A DNA stretch of 38,755 bases from Clostridiales bacterium UBA5888 (GTDB taxonomy: Bacteria > Bacillota > Clostridia > Oscillospirales > Oscillospiraceae), in NCBI GenBank assembly GCA_002431965.1, contig DJEW01000039.1, forward strand, positions 1-38,755, in the 5' to 3' direction. Below, one piece after another: positions 1-7,777 of the stretch. A program made the translations under genes and the position numbers. The notes under the pieces are model-generated. The model was not told where the DNA came from. It did no database searches and saw only the letters and a list, made by a program, of their open reading frames with translations. Numbering within the stretch: position 1 is the stretch's first letter; each line of letters begins with the position of its first letter.

Positions 1-788
1 TCGATGTGGAAAAGCCCCACCGCTCCGTTGGACGCAGTCGCCGCGCCGAAGTCCTTGAGATAGGTGCAAGCCTCGTCGTCCAGCTCAGTGCCCAGCCACT
101 TGTCGAGTCCCTTGACATACGGGACCTCCTCCATGACCTTCATGCCGATGGCGGAGCCGAGAAGCTGCGCCTCCGGCTTCTTTTCGCATCTGACCTCGAT
201 CACCCATGTCGCCTTGCGCCCCTCGTCGGTCAGCAGGCCGAATTCCGGCACAAACCCCGCGATAGAGCCCATCAGCTCTATCATGCCGGAGTTGCGGTTG
301 CAGCGCGCGCCGAGCACGGAGTTGGCGTACACCACGGCGGACGACTCCGCCCAGCTGAGTATGTCGCCCTTATTGGGCTTATTGCCCATCTGGTCAACGT
401 AGCAGGTGCAGGAGTAGGCATCGTCGCCGGCAATGCCCAGCTTTTTCAGCTGCTCTTCAAACCTCGCCTGCTCGGTGTACATTATCTTCTCGAAAACAAT
501 GTCCTCCAGAAAGCTCGTGGGAACGTTCTTATCCAGCGGGCGCGGGTCGGCGGTGAACTTCTGCATCGTGGTCAGTCCGGCGTCGATAAGGCGGTCAAAG
601 AGGTCGTACACGGGCTTGAGCGCCGCGAGACCGTAGGATATGACCGTGTGCCCCTCCTTGCTGGTGACCGGCACCATACGCTCCGCCCCAAAGGTGTCGC
701 CGTACATGACGAGGGTCTTCATGACCTTTGCCATCATTTCGCCCTTTTCGCCGTTGAGCAGAGCCTGCTGTTCGGGTGTAAGCTTCAA
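1..788 (-). CDS. Aconitase X (AcnX/DUF521) catalytic subunit, 5' part
   Basis: Reading leftward from a TTG start at 788-786, the frame stays open to the window edge, giving about 262 residues of a protein that normally has about 400. It opens MKLTPEQQALL and contains the family blocks FGAERMVPVTS, a DAYSCTCY segment and an AESSAVVYANSVLGA stretch followed by RCNR. These match the aconitase-X catalytic domain, whose cysteines bind an Fe-S cluster. Known members dehydrate small acids: phosphomevalonate in the archaeal mevalonate route and cis-3-hydroxy-L-proline in bacteria. The substrate here cannot be told from sequence alone, and the small 'swivel' subunit would lie beyond the left edge. TTG is chosen because a good ribosome site (TAAGGAAGTGG, 793-803) lies just upstream and the protein start matches the family. 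The gene has its own promoter with a palindrome inside it, so it is probably regulated separately from the beta-helix operon. Confidence 0.82.
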   Translation of the reverse strand, partial: MKLTPEQQALLNGEKGEMMAKVMKTLVMYGDTFGAERMVPVTSKEGHTVISYGLAALKPVYDLFDRLIDAGLTTMQKFTADPRPLDKNVPTSFLEDIVFEKIMYTEQARFEEQLKKLGIAGDDAYSCTCYVDQMGNKPNKGDILSWAESSAVVYANSVLGARCNRNSGMIELMGSIAGFVPEFGLLTDEGRKATWVIEVRCEKKPEAQLLGSAIGMKVMEEVPYVKGLDKWLGTELDDEACTYLKDFGAATASNGAVGLFHI

Positions 789-833
789 AATACCACTTCC
801 TTAAAAAATATTGAAATATTTCCATCTGACGAT

Positions 834-862
834 ATTTTAACACATTGCCGGGCAATAAACAA
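834..862 (-). promoter_or_regulatory. Sigma-A type promoter of the aconitase-X gene with an internal palindrome
   Basis: On the minus strand TTGTTT (857-862) is followed after exactly 17 bases by TAAAAT (834-839). The spacer contains a perfect 13-base palindrome, ATTGCC-C-GGCAAT (844-856). A dyad between -35 and -10 is a classic repressor position, but no regulator gene for it is visible in the window. Confidence 0.65.
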
Positions 863-883
863 TACTTAATCCGGCGCAACCGC

Positions 884-920
884 CAAAATAAAATTCATCC
901 CTGCGCCGGGCGGCGCAGGG
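884..920 (-). terminator. Terminator of the BlaI/beta-helix operon
   Basis: CCCTGCGCC (899-907) pairs perfectly with GGCGCAGGG (912-920) around a 4-base loop. It lies 25 bases past the stop codon of the last gene of the operon. On the minus strand the hairpin is followed by ATGAATTTTATTTT, an interrupted U-rich tract, so termination may be partial. Confidence 0.55.
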
Positions 921-944
921 ATGCCCTGTACTTTTTCTGTTGCA

Positions 945-2041
945 TCAGACATCGGGGCTGACGGGCGCGCCGTCCGCGCCGATGGCGTACACCGCGGGGG
1001 CAAGCTCCGCGCCGTCATAAACAATGCCGCTGCTGCCGTCAAAGTACAGCTCCGGCGTGCCGCAGTCATGGATATTGCAGTTTGTGAACACCGCATCCGT
1101 GCAGTCCGTCAGATTCACCGCGCACGCCGAGCAGTCGTATATCTCCGTGTCGCGGACATCCAGACCCCGGCTTGTGTCGGCCTGTATGCCGACCGTGCCG
1201 CAGCCGTATAGGCGGCAGCCGGCAATGCTTATATCACTGCACCCATCGAAGCAGAGCACGCCGCCGGAGCATGAGCCGGGCTCCTCCGTGTGCCCGGCGG
1301 TGAAGCCGCTGAGCGTCACGCCGGTGCAGGAAGAGAGTCTGATAACATTTGCATAGCGCGGCGCAGTGGTGATCTCCACATCGCCGTCGGCTTTTATCGC
1401 GAGGTTGCTGACGCCGGATATTTCAAGCTCATACCCGTCGTAGGCTTCGCTCCACATATAGCCCGCGCCCGCGCCCTCAGCGCCGTAATCTGCCGCCGAG
1501 GTCAGGTCGTACCTCCCCGCGCGCACGGTGATAACGGTGTTGGAGCCTATCGCCCCCAAAAGCTCGTCAACGGAAGCGACCGTGACCAGCCGCAGCGCGC
1601 CGGGGCGGGTGTTTCCGCATTGGGCGCGGTCTGCGCCGCACCGGCTTCACCTGCACCAGTACCACCGCCGGCGCTCGGCGAGTCCGCAGCGTCTGCCCCG
1701 GCGGTCCTATCCCCCATATCCGCCGCATTTGCATCCGTCTCGGCGCTGCCGTATGCGCGCGGAAACTCATTATCGTCCTCCCCTGCCGCGCCGGTGAAGC
1801 GCGCGCTGCCGTAGGGGCGCGCGGTCTGCGCCGGTATTGCGTCTGGCAGCGTCTCCGCCGTGCCGACCGGGATCAGCCCCGGCAGCGGCACGACAAAGCG
1901 CAGCAGCACCACGAGCCACGCGAGGTAATAGAACACGCCCGGCAGGCGTTTGCCGAAAACGCGCCGCACGAGTATAAGAAAAAGCCCCATGAGCGTGGCG
2001 CTCACGCCGAGGAAGAGAAGCGTTGTCAAAGCGCCGGTCAT
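945..2041 (-). pseudogene. BlaR1-like two-helix membrane anchor fused to a beta-helix domain, split by a -1 frameshift
   Basis: Two frames that abut end to end appear to be one gene. The first (2041 to 1547) starts MTGALTTLLFLGVS and has two hydrophobic helices at about residues 5-25 and 36-60. They match the N-terminus of BlaR1/MecR1 (M56) sensors and are followed by an Ala/Gly/Glu/Thr-rich linker. The second frame (about 1600 to 945) encodes a right-handed parallel beta-helix domain with HTEEPG, YGCGTVG and NCNIHDCGTPEL, closely matching the domains of the lipoprotein at 2440-4233. One extra base restores a single 365-residue frame; the best site is the run at 1602-1605, which would give TPAPGALRLVTVASVDELL. 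No HEXXH zinc-peptidase motif and no penicillin-binding domain are present, so this is not a working BlaR1. The start overlaps the blaI stop by 4 bases (ATGA). It is either a damaged gene, an assembly error, or a frameshift-controlled product. Confidence 0.7.
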
Positions 2042-2418
2042 GTCTCCCCGCCCTTCCTGAACATTGTGCGAAGCTCTTCAATGTCGTTCTCGCTCAGCTC
2101 GTCCGACTGCACCAGCGCCGCAACAAGGCTCTTCGCACTGCCGCGGTAGAGGCGGCGTATCAGCCGCTCCGTCGCCCAGTCGTTGTATTCCTTTTCGGAC
2201 ACCAGCGGCGCATAGTAGAACGCCCCCCGCTTCTCCTGCGCCACAGCGCCCTTGGCGACAAGGCGCTGTATAAGTGTTTTTATGGTCGTCGCCTCCCAGC
2301 CGCGCTTTTCCTGAATTGCGCGGCGTATCTCCCCGACGGGCAGCGCCGTGCGCGCGTCCCACAGCACGCGCATTACCTCCAGCTCGCTGTCGCTTATCCT
2401 TTCCGCAAGATTCTCCAT
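2038..2418 (-). CDS. blaI: BlaI/MecI/CopY-family transcriptional repressor
   Basis: The product is 126 residues, the usual size for the family. It has an N-terminal winged helix with ISDSELEVMRVLWD, GWEATTIKTLIQRL and the wing EKRGAFYYAPLVSEKEY, then a C-terminal dimerisation helix region with LVAALVQSDELSENDIEEL. BlaI proteins bind TACA-N2-TGTA-like operators as dimers and are normally inactivated by proteolysis triggered by the partner BlaR1. Here the gene lies 21 bases after the beta-helix lipoprotein gene and overlaps the next gene by 4 bases, so the three form one operon. Two matching operator-like sites lie at the operon promoter, which suggests autorepression. The partner lacks the peptidase domain, so how the repressor would be released is not explained. 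The gene symbol denotes the family only; nothing links it to a beta-lactamase. Confidence 0.88.
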   Translation of the reverse strand: MENLAERISDSELEVMRVLWDARTALPVGEIRRAIQEKRGWEATTIKTLIQRLVAKGAVAQEKRGAFYYAPLVSEKEYNDWATERLIRRLYRGSAKSLVAALVQSDELSENDIEELRTMFRKGGET

Positions 2419-2439
2419 ATCTGCCGCTCTCCCGTCATT

Positions 2440-4233
2440 TTAGTGCATATCCGGGTAAACGTACTCGACGAGCTTGCCGCCCTCGAAGGTATAATCAAGG
2501 CTCTTGAGAGTCTCGCCGTCATAGCTGACGCTGCTGTCCGCTATGACAAGCTCCGGCGTGCCGCAGTGGTGGATATTGCAGTTTGTGAACGCCACGTCGC
2601 TGCAGGTGTAAAGACTTGCGGCGGAGTAGGAGCAGTCGTATATCTCCGTGTCGTTGACCGCTATGCCGCGGCTGTTGTCCGCAGTGACGCCGACCGTGCC
2701 GCAGCCGAAGATGCGGCTTCTGTCAACGGTCACGCTGTCGCACTGAGAGAAGTTCAGCACCCCGCCGGAGCACTCGCCCGGCTCCTCGGTGTGCCCCAGC
2801 GTCACATTGGAGATCCCTATATATGCGCAGCCGGAGAAGGTCAGCACATCGGCATAGCGCGGCACAGCGGAGATCGTCGCGTTCACGCCCTCCGCGCCGA
2901 TTATCCGGAGGTTCTCCACCCCGTATATCACAAGCTCCGGGCCGTCGAAGTTCTCCACCCAGCCGTACCACTCTCCGCCTGCGCCGCCGTACACTGTGGC
3001 AGCGGAGAGGTCATACAGCTCCGCGTCGAGGTATATGGCCGTGTCGGGCGCGATGGCGGCGAGCAGCTCATCCACCGTGGAGACATGGATCTCGCGCACG
3101 CCGTCGGCATTGACCGTCACGTCAAGATCGACCTCCGGCGCGGACGCGGTCTCAGGCAGGGTGTATTCTGCCTCGGCGCGCTCCATTGCAAAAAGCTTGT
3201 CCTGCGTCAGCTCCTCTCCGTCTGCGGTGACGGCCGTGCCGTCGGTATACTCGCTGTAGAGCAGCGGGAAGTATATCCCGCCTTCAAATTTGCATTTATC
3301 GACGGTGACGCTCTCGCCCGTTATCTCGAAGAGACCGCGCTCAAATGCGGTGCTGCCGTTCACGCCGCAGCCGAGCAAAGCAGCGCCGTGGGTCGATGAC
3401 GCGCCGAAGAGCGCCGCGCCGGTGCAATTACGTATATCCGTGTTCACCACGGCAAAGCCGGTGGTAGTGTCGGCAGAGAAGATCGCAGAGAAGCCGCTCA
3501 GCCCGCAGTCGAACACGTCGCAGCGCTCCACGCGCACATCCGTGCTCTGGCTGGAAACGACCGCGCTCTCCGAGCAGTCGAAGATGGACGAGTCGGAGAC
3601 ATATACATTGCGGCAGGTGTACGCCTGCACGCCGACCGTGCCGCAGCCGTAGAGCGAGCACGCGCTTATCTTCGCGCCGTTCACGCTGTCAAGCAGCACC
3701 ACGCCGCCCGCGCACACGCCCGGCTCTTCCGTATGCCCGACCGTCATGCCGTGCAGCACAAGGTCGGAGCAGCTTTCAAAGCGCAGAACATTTGCGTATC
3801 TCGGCACGGCGGAGATCGTCACCTTCGCGCCGTCTGCTGCAACGATGGCGAGGTTTTTCACGCCGGAAATTATAAGCTCAAACGCCGTGCCGGTGTAGCC
3901 CTCGGTCTCCATGTCGTACACCTCTTCCCAGCGGTAGCGCGCGCCGTCCGCCGCCGCGCCGTAGTCGGCCGCGGTTGAGAGATCGTAGTTCCCCTCGGCA
4001 AGGATTATCTTCGTGTCGTCGCCGATGGCAGCGAGCAGCTCATCCACCGCAGAGACCTCCACGACGTTCGCCCACGAGCCGTCAGCATCCGTCTCCGCCG
4101 CAGGCGGCATCGGCGTGGGCGGAACGTCGGAGAGCGCCGCGTCCGTAGCATCCGTTGTCTCTCCCGCCGCACCGCACCCGGCGAGCGCAAGAAGCATGAC
4201 CAGGGCAAGGATAAAGCACAATGTTTTTTTCAT
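2440..4233 (-). CDS. Surface lipoprotein with two right-handed parallel beta-helix domains
   Basis: 597 residues. The signal peptide MKKTLCFILALVMLLALAGC ends in a clear lipobox with Cys20, so the mature protein should be tethered to the outer face of the membrane. A short Thr/Pro/Ala-rich linker follows. Domain A (about 59-335) and domain B (about 383-597) share the same plan: VDELLAAI, YDLS, PRYA-VL, HTEEPG (167-172 and 481-486), CSGGV-like, GCGTVGV, and regularly spaced Cys/Asn turns typical of beta-helix coils. Such folds occur in polysaccharide lyases and adhesins, but I see no catalytic residues I can assign, so the function is unknown. The start at 4233 is preferred over the in-frame ATG at 4239 because GGAGG (4241-4245) is 7 bases from the former and only 1 from the latter. 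It is the first gene of the operon with blaI. Confidence 0.85.
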   Translation of the reverse strand: MKKTLCFILALVMLLALAGCGAAGETTDATDAALSDVPPTPMPPAAETDADGSWANVVEVSAVDELLAAIGDDTKIILAEGNYDLSTAADYGAAADGARYRWEEVYDMETEGYTGTAFELIISGVKNLAIVAADGAKVTISAVPRYANVLRFESCSDLVLHGMTVGHTEEPGVCAGGVVLLDSVNGAKISACSLYGCGTVGVQAYTCRNVYVSDSSIFDCSESAVVSSQSTDVRVERCDVFDCGLSGFSAIFSADTTTGFAVVNTDIRNCTGAALFGASSTHGAALLGCGVNGSTAFERGLFEITGESVTVDKCKFEGGIYFPLLYSEYTDGTAVTADGEELTQDKLFAMERAEAEYTLPETASAPEVDLDVTVNADGVREIHVSTVDELLAAIAPDTAIYLDAELYDLSAATVYGGAGGEWYGWVENFDGPELVIYGVENLRIIGAEGVNATISAVPRYADVLTFSGCAYIGISNVTLGHTEEPGECSGGVLNFSQCDSVTVDRSRIFGCGTVGVTADNSRGIAVNDTEIYDCSYSAASLYTCSDVAFTNCNIHHCGTPELVIADSSVSYDGETLKSLDYTFEGGKLVEYVYPDMH

Positions 4234-4336
4234 TTTCATTCCTCCGTAGCTTTTTTCGCAGTCAGCTGATAATACTGACGTAATTTTCCTCATTTCTGTT
4301 TCCTGAACCGCAGTTTTTTCTTTTTTGCCTTGTCCG

Positions 4337-4388
4337 GACTACGTCTGTCATCTATCCGCAATATACCACATCAGACTACACTTGTCAA
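4337..4388 (-). promoter_or_regulatory. Pair of BlaI-type operator-like sites over the lipoprotein operon promoter
   Basis: Read on the plus strand, GACTACACTTGTCA (4374-4387) overlaps the -35 and spacer of the operon promoter, and GACTACGTCTGTCA (4337-4350) lies around the expected transcription start. Both resemble the BlaI/MecI dyad (GACTACA-n-TGTAGTC class), with a well-kept left half and a degenerate right half. The cognate-type repressor is encoded in the same operon, which supports the assignment. Confidence 0.55.
4360..4388 (-). promoter_or_regulatory. Sigma-A promoter of the lipoprotein-blaI operon
   Basis: On the minus strand TTGACA (4383-4388), a 17-base spacer, then TATATT (4360-4365): close to the ideal consensus. 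Transcription would start near 4352, leaving a leader of about 120 bases before the GGAGG at 4241-4245. Confidence 0.75.
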
Positions 4389-4447
4389 CCGCATTGCGCC
4401 GAAAATATGAATAATCTGAAATATTGCGCCGCGCCGGTCAGGAAATG

Positions 4448-4475
4448 TTGAAATTATGCAGGATTGTGGTATAAT
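4448..4475 (+). promoter_or_regulatory. Promoter of htpG
   Basis: TTGAAA (4448-4453), a 16-base spacer, then TATAAT (4470-4475). No CIRCE inverted repeat (TTAGCACTC-N9-GAGTGCTAA) is seen around it, so control by HrcA is not supported here. Confidence 0.7.
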
Positions 4476-4515
4476 ACTCAATTATGAAAACAATTACTTT
4501 GGAGGCGTATGCTTA

Positions 4516-6432
4516 ATGGCAAAGAAACAGTTCAAAGCGGAGTCTAAGCGTCTTTTGGATCTGATGATAAACTCCATCTACACAAATAAGGAGATTTTCC
4601 TCCGTGAGATCATATCAAATGCGTCCGACGCGATAGACAAGCTCTGCTATCTGTCGCTGACGGACGGCTCCGTCGGGCTAAGCCGCGATGATTTCAAAAT
4701 CGAAATCATCGCCGATAAGGCTGCGCGCACCCTCACCGTGCGCGACAACGGCATCGGCATGACCGCCGAGGAGGCGGAGAACAATCTCGGCGTTATCGCA
4801 AAAAGCGGCTCGCTCCAGTTCAAGGGCGAGATGGACGCGGAAAAGAGCGAGGACGAGAATCTTTCCATCATCGGTCAGTTCGGCGTCGGGTTTTATTCGG
4901 CGTTCATGGTTGCCGACGAGGTGACGGTGCTCTCCCGCAGGTTCGGCGAGGACAAGGGCGTGAAGTGGGTCAGCCGCGGCGCGGACGGGTACACCGTCAC
5001 GGAATACGACAAGGACACCGTCGGCACTGACGTTATCATGCACATAAAGCCCGATACGGACGAGGAGATCTACGGCACTTATCTGGAGACGTGGAAGCTC
5101 AAAGCGCTGGTGAAGAAATACTCCGACTATGTCCGCTGGCCGATAAAAATGAACATCGAGCATCAGGAGCGCGTTGAGACCGGCGAGAAAAACGACGACG
5201 GCACGCCCAAGTACGAATACAAAATGGTCACCGAGAACGAGACCGTCAACAGCATGATCCCCATCTGGCAGCGCTCGAAGAGCGAGGTCACGGATGACGA
5301 CTGCATCGCTTTCTATAAAGAAAAGAATCACGAGCGCAAGGATCCCTGCGCGCTCATACGCATAAACGCCGAAGGCGCGGTGAGCTATAAGGCGCTGCTC
5401 TTCATCCCGGGCGAGGAGAACGAGAACGCCTTCACCGGCGACAACCGGGGCGGCATCACGCTTTACTCCAACGGCGTGATGATAATGGAAAAGTGCGACA
5501 AGCTTGTGCACGATTACTTTGAGTTCGTCAAAGGCGTGGTGGACTCTCCCGACCTCTCGCTCAATATCTCGCGCGAGATTCTGCAGCATGACAGGCAGCT
5601 GCGCATAATCGGGCAGAACCTTGAAAAGCGCATCAAGGGCGAGCTTGAAAAGCTCATGCGCGACGACAAGCCCAAGTATGAGGAGTTCTTCAAGAATTTC
5701 GGCGTGCACCTCAAGTGCGGCGTGTGCGACGAGTACGGGCGCTATAAGGACTTCCTGCGCGACCTGCTGATATTCTACACATCCGAGGACAGGCAGATAA
5801 CGCTCAAGGAATATGTTGAGAATATGCCAGAAAGCCAGAAGGCGATATACTTTGCCTCCGCCGACTCCGTAAAGCACGCGATGAGCCTGCCCCAGTGCAA
5901 GGAGGTCAAAAACCGCGGGTATGAGCTGATATATCTCACAAGCCCGCTGGACGAAATGGTGCTGGAGGCGCTGCGCGACCAGGACGGCAAACCCTTCTGC
6001 AACGTCGTGACGGACGATCTCGGCTTCGACACCGAGGAAGAAAAGAAAGCCGCCGAGGAGCGCGACGTTGAAAACAAAGATTTTCTTGACTTTGTCAAAA
6101 CCGCCGTCGGCAATGACGTGACGAAGGTGCGCCTTTCCAACAAGCTTGCGGATATGCCGTGCGCGCTGACGACCGAGGGCGGCATCACGCTGGAAATGGA
6201 GAAATACTTCCGCCGCGGACCGAGCGAGGAGATGCGCAAGGTGCGCGCCAACCGCGTGCTGGAGCTCAACCCCTCTCATCCCGCCGTCGCCGCTTTGAAG
6301 AGCGCCTATGAAAACGACACCGAGAAAGCGACGCATCTTGCAAAGGTGCTGGAGACTCTCGCGGAGATGATGGCCGGGGTCGAGGTCGAAGACCCGGCGG
6401 AGTTTGTCAAGCTCGTGAGCGAGCTGTTCTGA
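4516..6432 (+). CDS. htpG: Hsp90-family molecular chaperone HtpG
   Basis: 638 residues, the standard bacterial Hsp90 length. The N-terminal GHKL ATPase domain shows EIISNASDAIDKL (the Asn that binds Mg-ATP), DNGIGM, and IGQFGVGFYSAFMVAD, the ATP lid. The middle domain has LYSNGVMIMEKCDKL and SPDLSLNISREILQHD, with the conserved catalytic Arg region. The C-terminal dimerisation domain follows, from about residue 500. The protein works in the cytoplasm as an ATP-driven homodimer on partly folded clients. An in-frame ATG exists at 4456, but the start at 4516 (MAKKQFKAES) is chosen because GGAGG lies at 4501-4505, 10 bases ahead, and because it matches family N-termini. hemW follows 49 bases later on the same strand with no terminator between, so they may be co-transcribed. 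Confidence 0.97.
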   Translation: MAKKQFKAESKRLLDLMINSIYTNKEIFLREIISNASDAIDKLCYLSLTDGSVGLSRDDFKIEIIADKAARTLTVRDNGIGMTAEEAENNLGVIAKSGSLQFKGEMDAEKSEDENLSIIGQFGVGFYSAFMVADEVTVLSRRFGEDKGVKWVSRGADGYTVTEYDKDTVGTDVIMHIKPDTDEEIYGTYLETWKLKALVKKYSDYVRWPIKMNIEHQERVETGEKNDDGTPKYEYKMVTENETVNSMIPIWQRSKSEVTDDDCIAFYKEKNHERKDPCALIRINAEGAVSYKALLFIPGEENENAFTGDNRGGITLYSNGVMIMEKCDKLVHDYFEFVKGVVDSPDLSLNISREILQHDRQLRIIGQNLEKRIKGELEKLMRDDKPKYEEFFKNFGVHLKCGVCDEYGRYKDFLRDLLIFYTSEDRQITLKEYVENMPESQKAIYFASADSVKHAMSLPQCKEVKNRGYELIYLTSPLDEMVLEALRDQDGKPFCNVVTDDLGFDTEEEKKAAEERDVENKDFLDFVKTAVGNDVTKVRLSNKLADMPCALTTEGGITLEMEKYFRRGPSEEMRKVRANRVLELNPSHPAVAALKSAYENDTEKATHLAKVLETLAEMMAGVEVEDPAEFVKLVSELF

Positions 6433-6481
6433 CAGCGTCAGTACACAGTATAGTTAACACCGATTCGGAGAAACTACTTTT

Positions 6482-7747
6482 ATGAAAAAACGGCTTGGGA
6501 TCTACATTCACATACCGTTCTGCGCCAGCAAGTGCTCGTATTGCGACTTTTATTCGCTGCAAGGCTGCGAGCACCTCATGCCCGACTATCAGGATGCGCT
6601 CATTGAGCACATCAACGAGTCCTCCGCCGCGATAAAAAGCTACGAGGTTGACACCGTGTATTTCGGCGGCGGCACGCCCAGCTTCTATGGGGCGGAGCGC
6701 ATCGCAGAGATATTCAACGCCCTCAAGCTCAACGGCAATGTGCGCATGGACGCGGAGGTCACGGTCGAGTGCAATCCCGACAGCATGAGCCTTGCCGAGC
6801 TCAAGACCCTCCGGCAGGAGGGCGTGAACCGCCTTTCCATCGGCATACAGGCGACCGACAACGATCTTCTCAAGCTCATCGGCCGCCGCCACAACTTCCA
6901 GCAGGCGGTCAACGCCGTGCGCGATGCGCGCCGCGCCGGGTTTGACAACATCAGCGTCGATCTCATGTACGGTCTGCCCAGCCAGCGCAAAAGCGACTGG
7001 GCGGACACGCTCGCGCGCATCATCGAGCTGCACCCGGAGCATATATCCTGCTATGCTCTCAAGCTCGAGCCGGGAACGCGGATGTACCGGGAGTATCTTG
7101 GCTCTGCAATCATGCCCGACGACGACGAGCAGGCGGATATGTACTCTTATGCCGCGGAAATGCTCCAGCGCTACGGGTATATGCACTATGAGGTCTCCAA
7201 CTTCTGCGCGCCGGGCTTCCCCTCGCGCCACAACATAAAGTACTGGAATCTTGACGATTACATGGGCTTCGGTCCGGGGGCGCATTCGTGCATCGGAAAT
7301 CTGCGCTACAGCTACGTGCGCGATCTCAAGCAGTACATTGCCGGCGTGTTCCGCAATCTCAGCATCGTCGATGAGTATAAAAACATCGACCCGCTCGAGC
7401 GTGCGGTGGAATATGTGATGCTCGCCATGCGCACGGCGCGCGGCATATCCGAGCATGACTACCGCGTGCGCTGCCAGTGCGACTGGAAGCCTATCGAGCG
7501 CACGCTCCTCGCCTTTGAACGCAAGGGCTGGGCGGAGCGCAACGGCGAGCGCTGGCATTTCACGGTGCCGGGCTTTCTCATCTCCAACCAGCTCATCGGC
7601 ATCCTTCTGGAGGTGCAGGCGTCCGGGCGGCTGGAGGGCACGCCGTGGCTGACGGAGGACGAGCCGCCGAAACCGAAGGATCCTGATCTGCCTCTGGGCG
7701 AGGACGAGCTTTTCACCCAAATGTACGAAGAACACACCGCCAGGTAA
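6482..7747 (+). CDS. hemW: Radical SAM heme chaperone HemW (coproporphyrinogen oxidase-like)
   Basis: 421 residues. It starts with GIYIHIPFCASKCSYCDF, containing the radical-SAM CX3CX2C cluster-binding motif with the extra aromatic/Cys signature of the HemN/HemW family. VYFGGGTPS and TVECNPDS follow, then a GFGPGAHS segment and the C-terminal HemW domain (ERAVEYVMLAMRTARGI). HemW proteins bind heme and are proposed to insert it into respiratory enzymes; many were misannotated as oxygen-independent coproporphyrinogen III oxidases. No other heme-synthesis gene is in the window, which fits the chaperone reading. The C-terminus (last ~40 residues, Pro/Asp/Glu-rich) is a little longer than usual. 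The ribosome site GGAGAA lies about 12 bases before the ATG. Confidence 0.9.
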   Translation: MKKRLGIYIHIPFCASKCSYCDFYSLQGCEHLMPDYQDALIEHINESSAAIKSYEVDTVYFGGGTPSFYGAERIAEIFNALKLNGNVRMDAEVTVECNPDSMSLAELKTLRQEGVNRLSIGIQATDNDLLKLIGRRHNFQQAVNAVRDARRAGFDNISVDLMYGLPSQRKSDWADTLARIIELHPEHISCYALKLEPGTRMYREYLGSAIMPDDDEQADMYSYAAEMLQRYGYMHYEVSNFCAPGFPSRHNIKYWNLDDYMGFGPGAHSCIGNLRYSYVRDLKQYIAGVFRNLSIVDEYKNIDPLERAVEYVMLAMRTARGISEHDYRVRCQCDWKPIERTLLAFERKGWAERNGERWHFTVPGFLISNQLIGILLEVQASGRLEGTPWLTEDEPPKPKDPDLPLGEDELFTQMYEEHTAR

Positions 7748-7777
7748 ATAAAACCACGCGATCAATGAGGGTATGCA

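Noticed and set aside
2023..3399. Long open frame (458 codons) on the plus strand opposite the BlaI/beta-helix genes
   Set aside because: It is a shadow of GC-rich coding sequence on the minus strand; it has no family features, and the minus-strand genes have ribosome sites and recognisable domains.
4389..4515. CIRCE element for HrcA control of htpG
   Set aside because: No TTAGCACTC-N9-GAGTGCTAA-like repeat is present.
4678..6336. 552-codon minus-strand open frame
   Set aside because: Antisense shadow of htpG without ribosome site or motif. The same holds for the 501-codon frame at 8096-9601 and the 467-codon frame at 10276-11679.
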